This document shows positions 36,295 through 46,100 of a DNA stretch of 64,000 nt, one piece after another. The DNA is from Isoetes taiwanensis (taxonomy: Eukaryota; Streptophyta; Lycopodiopsida; Isoetales; Isoetaceae). Where the stretch lies: assembly GCA_021234155.1 (NCBI GenBank), contig JAJEKV010000056.1, positions 6,448,932 to 6,512,931 of the forward strand, read 5' to 3'. The notes beneath the pieces are model-generated. The model saw only the letters and a list, made by a program, of their open reading frames with translations. It was not told the origin of the DNA and did no database searches. The stretch's first letter is position 1, and each line of letters starts with the position of its first letter. Position numbers and translations under genes: made by a program.

Positions 36295-38144
36295 ACTTTA
36301 GGTGGCAGGAAGATAGTTTACTTCGCGTTTTCTCTTTCCAACTGCTAAAAAGGTTGTGTTTTTCTTTCTAGCCAAAAAAATGTTATCACACCGCGGACAT
36401 GTCGATGGAGCAACTCAACGTGGAGACGTGGGAGAGGTGCAAGGAGCTTTATCCCATAGCTACATCCGGCGAGCGTATGCTTCAATGCGCGCCAAATTTT
36501 GAAGGATGGGTGCGCCGACTAAACCGTCATACTTTACTTGTCTCGTCTCAATCTCCCCTTTGTTTGCGAGAACAAGAAGAAAAATAAGGACACGCCGAGA
36601 AGGTTTTATGCACCTTGTCGGTGGCCGCACGAGAAGAAAGAACAACAACGCTTGAGAGGAGAACTCTAGATGTGGAGCCTTCGATTATGAAAAGTTTAAT
36701 TTATTTGACCAAAATAATTTGTTTTCCATCATTCACGGGGGCTGCACTAATTTGGTTGGGACGGTAAAGCCACAAGATTTCACAATTGGTGATTGCGGAC
36801 CTTCCTTATGGCTTTAAACTAAAGGACGGTACCGTTCGACGACCAGCCTTTTAAATTTTCGAGTTTAACGCTTTTCGTCGGCGACATCAAACAAGTCACA
36901 ACGACCAAGCACCGCGGCGTCTTGTCGTGTTTCACTCGAGCATGCAATCTGGCCTTGTGGAGTCCACGTTTAAAACTCACTTCGGATCCCCAGTGCAAGC
37001 TGGTTATGAGAATTTGGTTTGGTGAGTACTTTATTCTGGAATACGTTGGGCTTGTTTCTTCTTTTTGTTTTAGTTTTCTATTCCAGAATATAATTGCCTT
37101 TCACTTGTTCTCTTTGTTTGTTTCTTGTTCTGTTTTCGTTAGTGACACTACTCATTTCTCTGGTACAAAACAAATATAAACTACCATGGCGGTAGGGCGA
37201 GATTCTTTGAGTAAGGTTGAATACCTCCATGTTGCTTCTTGGAGTTTCGATGGAAAACGCACCATGGAGCATTTTAACACAGCAGCATGCCAGAATTTTT
37301 CTAATGTGTTGGAATTTCCAGCTGTGCTTCAAAAGCTACAGGACCCTAGTGCACAAGGTAGAATTGTTAATCACTACCAGAAGCCTCAAAAGCTAATCAA
37401 CCATCTCCTAGACATGTTTTCACGTCCAGGAGATTGGGTGCTTGATGCCTTCTCTGGCTCTGGTACAACAATAGCTTGTGCACTTAGGAAGGGCCGAATT
37501 GTGTAGCGATGGACATTGATAAAGAAGGCATGCAATTCATCAAGATGAGGCCGGCAGCCTTGCCTACCCTACCGGATGAGCACCAAGAGTTAGGGGCCAA
37601 ATCCTCATCCGATTTTGCCAAGCTGACCTCTTCTCGAGATCTGACCTCCATTCACTAGCTCTTTAGAGGATGAAGCTACTTTTGCAGAGCTGAAAGAAGT
37701 GGCACTAGCTACCATTCCTGAAGACACTGCACAAGTAGACAAGGGTAAGGCACAAGAAAAGGATCAGACTGTGGAATCTGGCACAGCAGAATCAAGCAAA
37801 AAGCATGATGAAGACTTTGATTTGGACCTTTAGTCTGTCTTTTCCAAAAAACATTAATACTGACCACCATGTGATGTTACAAATTGTATCATTGAAACAC
37901 TCTTCATTATATAATAATTATTTTATTCACTACATTCTGGTGTTTTCAAGATAGTACTTTTTGAGAATACAAAAGCATGTCTAAATTCTTCCCTTTTCAA
38001 GTGTTGGTTTTGGCAAATTCCAAGTTATTTTACACTAGGGGGCCAAAAATGAGGTAAAAAAAAATTAAGCCTATTGGAATTCCCAATTAGAAGGAAAAAA
38101 GTGTCATTTTCTAGATCAGGCTGTTTTTTTCAAGGGAATCTTTG

Positions 38145-38172
38145 AAACGGGAGTGCTGCAACACTCCCGTTT
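38145..38172. repeat. Subterminal hairpin at right end of the 8.37-kb element
   Basis: AAACGGGAGTG and CACTCCCGTTT form a perfect 11-bp stem with a six-base loop. It overlaps the right terminal repeat; the left end has only direct AAACGGGAG/AAACGAGAG copies. Confidence 0.8.
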
Positions 38173-38188
38173 AATTTGCAATCGTGTT
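38164..38188 (-). repeat. Right terminal inverted repeat of the 8.37-kb element
   Basis: Reverse complement of the left terminal repeat with three mismatches, followed by TAAT. Confidence 0.8.
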
Positions 38189-38192
38189 TAAT

Positions 38193-38528
38193 GTTGTTTT
38201 TGTGGTTCTAACTGTATTTACCTAGTTCATAAAACCTTCCATAGTCGCAATATATCATCATACTACTCCGTGCAAAACAAATGTGTAAATACAAGAGGGA
38301 TGTGGCATGTTTGAGCCTATGTTGCATGGTTGAGCCAAGGTGGCATGTTTGAGCAAGGGTGTCTTGACATCTAACCTCTAGGCCCCTGTTGTCAGAACAC
38401 CTAACCTCCATCTAGACCTCTTGTTGTTGGACAGCCAAGCTGACACCCTTCCCCAAGTCAAACAAGGCCAAGACTTTGTGAGGCTTCCTCACGAATGGGG
38501 AGAGGCCAGACCCCCAGGGGACGGACCT
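38193..38528. other. No recognisable gene
   Basis: AT-rich, then GC-richer toward 38400. A diverged repeat of GCATGTTTGAGC is at 38305-38355. Nothing else is supported. Confidence 0.4.
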
Positions 38529-39506
38529 CAAGCTCACTGGAACAGCCGAACTAGGGCGACCCTTCATTTCCCCGTCGTGCGCCTATATACGTCGGAAAGG
38601 GGAAAATTTGGGGCTTCGCACATCCGTGCGGGGGATGGCCATTTTTTCTTTTTGAAGACGTTTCTTGGGACATGAGCTACCATTTGAACGGTGGAATTAG
38701 CAGATGGAGCAGCTTTGATATCTCGATACTTAAACCCTACAAAATCTGTAGGGTTTGCATTTTGGCAGCCCTCCCTGCCTTTGAAGTGGCTGAGAGCTTG
38801 CGTGCAGGGTTTCCTCAAGGGTTCGAAGGGAGGGAGAACAGTAAAGGCCCTTCCAGGCACCAGTTCCAAACCTGCTTAGACCTGATGTCGTGTTCCAAGC
38901 CCGGACATCGTGACCTCGAGCATGCCAGAAGGCACGGAACGACCATACCAGTGCGGTGTTGCATCCAAAGGAGCAGAGTTACCCTAGGACACATGTTTGA
39001 GGAGCAGAAGATCGAGCAAAAGTCCGAATTGCCGAGTACATGCTATGTTTATTAGACTAGTGCACTAGGCAAGGAGCATATGTTGAGCGAAAGGTCCACT
39101 AGTTGCCCATGGCGAGTCGAGTTTGGTTCTGTTATTCCTACTGGTTGGTTTTGGAGTAAACTAGATGCCTTGAACTCATATACGAAGACAAAACCGCATT
39201 TCAAGCTCACTGGAACAACCGAACTGGGGCGACCCTTCATTTCCCCCTCGTGCGCCTATATACGTCGGAAAGGGAGAAATTTGGGGCTTGGCACATCCGT
39301 GCAGGGGATGGCCATTTTTTCTTTTCGAAGACGTTTCTTGGGACATGAGCTACCATTTGAATGGTGGGATTAGCAGATGGAGCAGCTTTGGTATCCCGAT
39401 ACTTAAACCCTACAAAATCTGTAGGGTTTGCATTTTGGCAGCCCTCCCTGCCTTTGAAGTGGATGAGAGTTTGCGTGCAGGGTTTCCTCGAGGGTTCGAA
39501 GGGAGG
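38529..39506 (+). mobile_element. Pair of ~305-bp direct repeats (TRIM-like)
   Basis: Copies at 38529-38833 and 39198-39506 begin TCAAGCTCACTGGAACARCC and end GGGTTCGAAGGGAGG. They are about 95% identical by eye and have a 364-bp spacer without an ORF of known type. Each copy has a TATA-like CCTATATACG and a hairpin AAACCCTACA/TGTAGGGTTT. Two promoter-bearing direct repeats around a short non-coding spacer resemble a terminal-repeat retrotransposon in miniature. However, no convincing primer-binding site or polypurine tract is seen, so a simple duplication is possible. Confidence 0.5.
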
Positions 39507-40905
39507 CAATTGTGTCGCCACTATGTTAAATGGCTCATATTTATAATGGTTTAAAAAAAACATGTGAGTTGTCGCCACTATATTGAATGGCTTGCATTCC
39601 TGGTTTGAAAAAATAACAAAGTCATATATTTATGATGCGATTCTAGACTTGAAGGTCAACGATCGCGTGTTCATGAATCTTTGATCTAGCGAATTTCTTT
39701 AATGAATGAATGCTCATGCATATTTGACCTAGCAATTTCATGAGAAAATCGTTGGTGCTCATATGACCATTGATACTTATAGCTAAATATAGGTCCTTAT
39801 CAATCGATCGAATGAAACAATGCCAAGGAAAATTGTTATTCATAGAGCTCATATGATTTATTGGCGACTAGAAGTTAATATAATGTGAATATATGCAATT
39901 AGGATCATGCTTTGAATTCAAGATTGCTTTTGCATTTCTCGTAACTCTTTATTGCATGAAAGTGAAGCATGTTTTATTCTAAGTTGCTGCCTAGGTGAAG
40001 TTCAGTATCTGAACATCTATTGCCTTTTGCTAGATGGTACAATGGGTATGAATATTATTTGAGTTTAAAAAAAGGATCTTATGTTGGTAGCAAAAGGGTT
40101 ATTATCTACACTATACCTCTAGAGCTCCTCATCACTCCAATTATGCAAGGGAATCTCTAAATCATGCATGATAAACACTTAAAATAATCCAAAATCCTCT
40201 TTCATACAAAATGTGCACTCTATGGATACTAAATACTATACCACAAAGAATGCATTGGCAACTATAAGTACAAATATACACTTGGCCCAACATAAAACTA
40301 TGCTACATATAATGGTAGAAAACATAGACCACACCATGCAACCAGTAGACAAGTCAATGTACATAACCTAAGTTTTACGAATTAGGATCATGCTCTAAAA
40401 GGAGTGCAAAAATAGATATAATCGTTGGAATTACTAGTTAATATAAGAAATTATGCTCAAAGTTCGTAATGACTTTAAGGATTGAAACAAGTGTATAAAA
40501 AAACAACATCATAAACCAACATAATAGCCTGCTAATATGCATAGTAAATAAGCGTGTGCCAAAAACATATAACACACTTCCAAAATCAAACATGGTTCTT
40601 GAACTAATAAAAAAAGCTTGGGAGGATTGAAACTAGGTTAAAACCATGTATCTAATCATGCTAACCAGTATGTAAAATCATCATAGATTATAATATTAAC
40701 AATGTAGGCTCAAAAATCACCTCCTAAACTAGCAATAATTTTAAGAAACTAGTGTAAGACATAGAATTAGTATAAGAACTGTGATCAAACTAGTAGTGAT
40801 ATTACAAAACCATGAAAGTCATCTAGTTTTCATTGACATTACGAGTTGCATGTATTAAAAACCACACTTATACTGGTTTCCATCATGATTATGAATGCGA
40901 GTTAC
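39507..40905. repeat. AT-rich sequence and arm with AAAACCA words
   Basis: No gene. From about 40500 the AAAACCA/AAACCAC words typical of the arms around family S appear. The segment ends at TTTTTGGGGGCCTTGTG, the family border. Confidence 0.5.
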
Positions 40906-41400
40906 TTTTTGGGGGCCTTGTGTCACGCGTGCCACGCGACAATTAAAACAATTATGAACATACAAATAACAATTTTAAGGGGGGGGAAGGGTGGGAGCCA
41001 TGGATACTGCTGAGAGATGAGAAAGCGCCGATGAAACGTCGATGAAGAACTCTGCAATAAGTAGCGATCCCCAAACCTAATGAACGGCCTAAAAATGCAT
41101 GCGATGCATGCATGCGACGCATGCCATGCATGCATGCTCGTCTCGTGCAAGAATCCCGATTCGCTACGCGAATCGATGACATTCTTGCACTGCGACTCGC
41201 ATGAAACCAACAACATCCCGATACCAGAGAACTTCAAATACTAGATCCGAGGAGAAAGGTTGAAGATGTCCTAAGCCGGACAAAAGGGCAAAGATAAAAG
41301 AGGTTAGAAAGGATAGGAATGGCCAAGAAAGAGTAGCTCATGCAAGAAGAAGCCCCTCCTCCGCGGCTTCAGCGGCTGCCGCTCGGGGAGTTCCACATGA
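40906..41400 (-). repeat. Family S fragment with diverged hairpin, minus strand
   Basis: The left border is GGGGGCCTTGTG followed by GTCACGCGTGCCACGCGAC (also at 25194-25214). On the minus strand the hairpin 41145-41190 has arms GTGCAAGAAT/ATTCTTGCAC and an inner stem CGATTCGC/GCGAATCG. It differs in sequence from the other copies but keeps every pair. The CATGCATG block and GACGTTTCATCGGCGCTTTC follow. Confidence 0.75.
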
Positions 41401-42487
41401 TGCTGCGCACACTCACGGTCGTTGGCGCTCCTCTTCTTCTCACTCTCGCTATGTGCTTCGCGACCCTTCTCAACACCTGGAGGCTTCGCGGCGCCTGGGT
41501 TTATAGTTAAGGAAGTCCTTTGGGAGTCGGCCGGTTTTGTGTCTCTCGCGAGTCCTTTCCCAGAATCCCATCGATCCGAGCCATCGGATCGCCATTCTGG
41601 GAAAGGACGAGCCCCTATATTAGGCTAGTTCCATTCTCAGGCCGGTTATCGGCGTCTTCTCACAGCAGCATTTTCTTCGTTCTCGTAGCTTCCCTCCCTT
41701 CCCGCCCTGCTGCGTGGGTGTGTACGTCTTTTTCATTTGTATTAGTATTGGTTCTTGCCCTTTTTGTTGTTTTTCACCTGTGGGTGTCGCTTTTTCCTTG
41801 TTGCTGTTTCCTTGGCATTTTTCTGTGTTTTTCTCCGCCTGCCGGTGATGCTGTTTATTTCCACCTTGAGGGTGATGCATCTTTATATATCATGTTTTCC
41901 ACCCGCTGGGTGATGCTTTTTCCACCTTATCGGTGACGCTATCTTTTTTTTGTTATGCTCTTTTTCTGTCTATTTTTATGCCATATATCTTCCGGCTTTC
42001 TTGATGCAGATTCTTTTTATGGCTAGGCTTGTTTCTCTAACTCTTTACGGGTGTTTTTTGAGTTTTTTGGTATTGCAGGATTTCGCTATCTTCCACCGGC
42101 TTTTGGGGTCCTGCTGGTTTCCGTTCATCATCCTCGTTGTTACATGGGGTTTTTTCGCGGTTGTTTGGGGTCGTGTTTTCGGTTTGCCTTCGCGCTCGTC
42201 CGGTTTCTCTGTTCTCTAGGCAACACATTCGAGGTTGGTGGCGACCATTTCTCATTAGGGTTTTCCTCGAAAACCCGAAAGGGCGGGGTTTTTTATCCCG
42301 ATGAGAACTTGTCGCCATTGCCCTCTTCTAATGCCTTAGCACATTTTCTTTTTTTGGGGTAGTCCGATATTGTTCCTATGTTCGGCTACCCCTCTCTCTT
42401 CTTACACATTGTATACTGCTGCTGTGATGAATGACAAGCCTATCTATGCCGGTTTTGTGTCTCTTGCGAGTCCTTTCCCAGAATGTG
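41401..42487 (+). repeat. Family S, most complete copy
   Basis: In order: TAGTTAAGGAAGTCCTTTGG, the start GCCGGTTTTGTGTCTCTCGC (41529), long hairpin 41552-41608 (arms GTCCTTTCCCAGAAT/ATTCTGGGAAAGGAC), a TATA-like TATATTAGG (41615), TCTTCTCACAGCAGC, at least five short hairpins (41775-41940), the two-tier stem-loop (42249-42307) and the 3' end GATGAATGACAAGCCTATCT. A second unit start (GCCGGTTTTGTGTCTCTTGC, 42451) follows at once and stops inside the hairpin (42487). The unit is about 920 bp, promoter-like and non-coding. Confidence 0.75.
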
Positions 42488-43141
42488 TAGTGATGGGGTG
42501 CCACATAGACCCAAACAAGATCACACATGATGGGGACACTTGTGCGCGTGCTTATTCTTGAGGAAGAAGCACCTCATATTGGACTTGCTTGATTTTCCAA
42601 GCAACTAAGCCTTGCATGAACTTAGTCATTGTAGGTAAATCCCTTTGGCTAAAGCTGCAACACAGCAAATAACTGACACATGACCACCATATGGCAGCCT
42701 AATCATCTAAGCTTCTTGCCCTACTAGCCAAAACAATTTCAGAATATGTAGCCAACTTGCAAGGTCTGAGCTTGATAAAATCCTTGAAACCTCGAGTAGA
42801 ATTCTGCCTCAGAATATGTAGCCAACTTGCAAGGTCCGAGCTCGATAAAATCCTTGAAACCTTGAGTAGAATTTTGCCTCAGCCACAAACACTTTAAACA
42901 TAAACAATAGCTCTTTATCTCTGAAAAAAACATCACAAGGAGCCTTTCACTTGGATGTAGATCATCCAGCAAGTAATCTTAATCAAACCTAGTGCCTTTT
43001 GAACATGAAAATAGGCACCATAATACAGTGGTCCAAATACCATGTGCTTCAACTCTCGGTTAATTTTTGCAAAAAGGAAGTTCTAAATTCTAGATAAATG
43101 CTATAAAGAAGGTACACATTCCAAATTTGAATAATGCCATC
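42488..43141. repeat. Unique sequence with a 78-bp tandem duplication
   Basis: Two units beginning TCAGAATATGTAGCCAACTT lie at about 42735-42812 and 42813-42890. They differ at four or five positions. No gene is recognised. Confidence 0.8.
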
Positions 43142-46100
43142 TTACTGTAACTGTACTAAGGCTGCATTTGTGTGATGTTCTCCATCCGAACTAGGCATAG
43201 TTACACCTGAACCTTCAGTTACTTCCTTGTTTTTTACAATGTTACTTGCCTGGCTATCAATTTCATGGCTGCAATCACCAAGATGTTGCGGAATTATGCA
43301 TGAGTTCAAATTAGGGAGCATGCTTGTTTTAAGGGATAAATTTCTGGATCCACCAACATGACCAATAGTTCCAGATGCTGCAAAACAAACCAGATTTAGA
43401 ACACGTTTACATATATGCAGATTAAATGACAAGGAGAACCAACACACACTCATGTATAAGCATCCTCTCAATATTGACAATCCTTGCTTGTATTATATGT
43501 AGCATAGTAGTCATTGATGATACACGCTTATGAATTACAGATAATCTAGCCACAGTTTGAGCAATCAAGGGCAATGGAGCATCTTCTAGAAGTTTATCCA
43601 ACACTGTGAAAGCACCAAGAAATTTAGTAATCAGCTTTCATGGCCAAAACAGGAAAAAACCAAGGCAACCATTACCATTCAGAATTTTGAATATTCATCA
43701 GAATTTTATAACCACAAGTCCATAGAAGCAACAGGGAATATAGCTTTAGACTAGACATGCAATGATGACTGGCACTTCAAGAAAATATTCTCGCAAAACT
43801 GCATTTAATAGCAAAGTAATTCTACCCTTAACAAATACAATCTCCTCTGAGATTACCATAACCAACCGTTAGAATCAAGCCAAAGCTTGAAGATGTGTAT
43901 AGCTTCAATTTTCTACCAAGAAAAGGAAGAATTAAACATGGGTTTCTTAGCTTTTCCTCGAGAAAGAAAAAAGCAAAAATAAAAATAATTGGCTTGAATG
44001 CCATTAAAGTAAAAGAATCATGCTTTCCTAATAATAGATGCAATGTTGGTGAAACTTAGGCTAAATATGCATGCCCATCATTGTAATCACCTTGCAAGTG
44101 TCAAGACCATGCATTAAGTATAGACATTTCACAAAAATGTGGACTGAAGTTGAAGTTCTGTAGTTGTCTTTTTGTTGTATCTACGTATGTTGGTGGGTAC
44201 ATTAGATTATAGGTTGTTTGGGAATGGTGCTCTATTTATTTAAGTTAAAACGATGTACTAGGTTCAATTAGGTCAAAAAATGGAAATGCGAAGGGCCATT
44301 GTCTATTTCAATCCTAACAGTGTTGTATGATCCAAGATTTAGGTGTTATGATGGTCAAAGGTGTTAGTCCATCTTTATGCCTAGTTTACTAGTAGTTTCA
44401 ATTATCTCTCTTTTTTTCGGGGTACTGGTTCTTTGAATTATGGCATTGCAATGTTCTGAGATGCATTGGGTTGTAGGTGGTTTGGAAAAGACTCACGTGC
44501 CATGTACTTCAAATATGATGATGTTTTGAGAGATGTACAAATAATAAGATGATTTGTGTTAAAGTTTTATGGGAATTATACCCATGTGTACAAAAGGATT
44601 TTATAGTATGATCCTAATGATAGAAACTACCTATGTAAGAATCTGTAGGCACTTAAATTCGTTTTTCTAATTTAGTTTACTAAAGCTTGTCGTGGCAATA
44701 AATCTGAACCCGCTGATTTAGTGTCATTTAGTGCCGCTAACGTTGGCATGATTTTGAACTCCATAACTTGAAAACACCACCATAATTGCCCCTTATAATC
44801 ATTTTCATGGACAGATTGGTTCATAGTGCAAATTGTAAAGAATGGTTAAAAGTGAAGCATGTAATGAACTGCTTACGCTATTGCATAGAACTGCTTGTAA
44901 AGCCATGAGAGCATATTTTGGATATAAAAGATATCAATATAGTAACAAATCAAGTCAAAATTTCAGACATTTTGACTTTATTCATGCCTTCAATCACCTG
45001 ATATGTCTATTAGCTAGATAAAGGAATGCATTTCTAATTTTTATCAACTGATGAGTGCTCATTTTTTACGGTCCATTTGCATGCTTTCACTTCCTGGAGT
45101 TCCAATTTTTTTATTTCTTTTGTTTAACAAGCACCAGAGAATCCATAACATGGCTTTCGACAACAAAGCAAACTCTAAATAGACTACCAATCATTTGCCA
45201 CGAGTAGAATGCAATGCTAACAAATTATGTGCAATGTCTTAGGCATGCAATATATTAGATTCTCGTGGAATATCATATCACTTGACCTGATTAATTACCG
45301 AAGAGATAACTTACACAACTAGCAGACATGCATGAACAACACCAAGTTATATGCAGCACCAGCTCAGGCTATGCCAGTGACAAATCCAGATTTGCATCGT
45401 CTACTTGGTCAACGGGTATATTCAAAATAACCGTGGAAGGTATTGGAAAAAAAAAACAACAAATCTCAATGCGTTTTTTGTATTGGTGGACATATTACCT
45501 CTAGAAAAACAACCCAGATCATGAGCTCTTGAATAAAATACAGAGTCAAATGAAATACTTGTGGAACAAAACCACAGACATAGCTGTGTCAATAAAATGT
45601 ACATATGGTACACTGAACTGGACTGAACTAGGCTATGCCCATGAGATGAAATGGCATATAGATCCATGTTTGAACAACTGCCATACCATAACCTGTTGGT
45701 AAACCCATATATCTTTTTTAATTAAACTCATATGGTACATGCATATGCAAATATGTTCAAATGTTGTTGGTGGATGGCCGGAGAATTGAAAGATTGAGGA
45801 ATAATAAGAAATGCACCACCTGTGGAAGGGGTAACACATCAACGATGTCCAACTAATGGTATCGTAATAAATATCTTTTAGCAAATTGTCTAGTATCCAC
45901 AACCACTTCACCCTTTTCCAAAAACCTGTGAAGATGGTGCAATGAATCCCATTCTAAATTTGAGTACTATATGGAACAAATAAAAAGCATCTGTTAGTGT
46001 GTGCGCATTAGTGTGCGCAGAACCTTAACTACGATGAGAAAATCCCTCTGAATTCGAATACGAAGATCTTCAGCAACCACTAGTAGATAAAAGAAGAAAG

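Larger units (their letters stand above)
34277..37833 (+). pseudogene. ParB-like domain joined to beta-class DNA amino-methyltransferase
   Basis: Exons as read: 34277-34473, 34573-35655, 35729-35958, 36372-37021, 37143-37833, all with GT-AG introns. The first part is basic. Exon 2 has a Ser/Pro/Lys linker, then a ParB-like region with IYADHLRNLKDRI, APIVVLV, HYVLGGNHSFKARRQL (35275-35322) and EEAKIVANTHN. Later exons carry IADLPYGF (36789-36815, methyltransferase motif IV, DPPY type) and, after it, VLDAFSGSGTTIACALRKGR (motif I, ~37438-37497) with AMDID. Motif IV before motif I is the beta-group order of N6-adenine/N4-cytosine methyltransferases. An acidic tail ends in DFDLDL and TAG at 37831. 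Frameshifts: A-run at ~34293, A-run at ~36376, ~36785 and ~37503, plus stops at 36660 and 37176. ParB plus methyltransferase is familiar from phages and bacterial mobile DNA. Confidence 0.7.
29819..38188. mobile_element. 8.37-kb DNA transposon with DUF7869-type and ParB-methyltransferase genes
   Basis: The ends are imperfect 25-bp inverted repeats: left AACAAGATTGCGTATTAAAC (29819 on) and right, on the minus strand, AACACGATTGCAAATTAAAC, both continuing GGGAG. TAAT flanks both sides (29815-29818, 38189-38192). Similarity continues inward (AAAGATTCCCTT in both, and A/T-rich runs). The body holds two divergent genes whose start codons are ~850 bp apart: a minus-strand DUF7869/DDE-like gene and a plus-strand ParB-like/DNA methyltransferase gene. 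Palindromes GTGTATTCCNGAATACAC fill the space between them and several introns. Both genes have frameshifts, so this copy is probably inactive. I cannot name its superfamily. Confidence 0.8.

Noticed and set aside
38028-38045. CACTA terminus at CACTAGGGGGCC
   Set aside because: Lies inside the 8.37-kb element and resembles its own left subterminal region; not a separate end.
39058-39072. CACTA terminus at GTGCACTAGGC
   Set aside because: No inverted partner and no A-run following; chance occurrence.
41401-42487. Hammerhead or other self-cleaving ribozyme in family S (as in retrozymes)
   Set aside because: I looked for the CTGANGA...GAAA core and found none. GTGATGAATGA near the 3' end does not fit. 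Other ribozyme classes could not be confirmed by eye.
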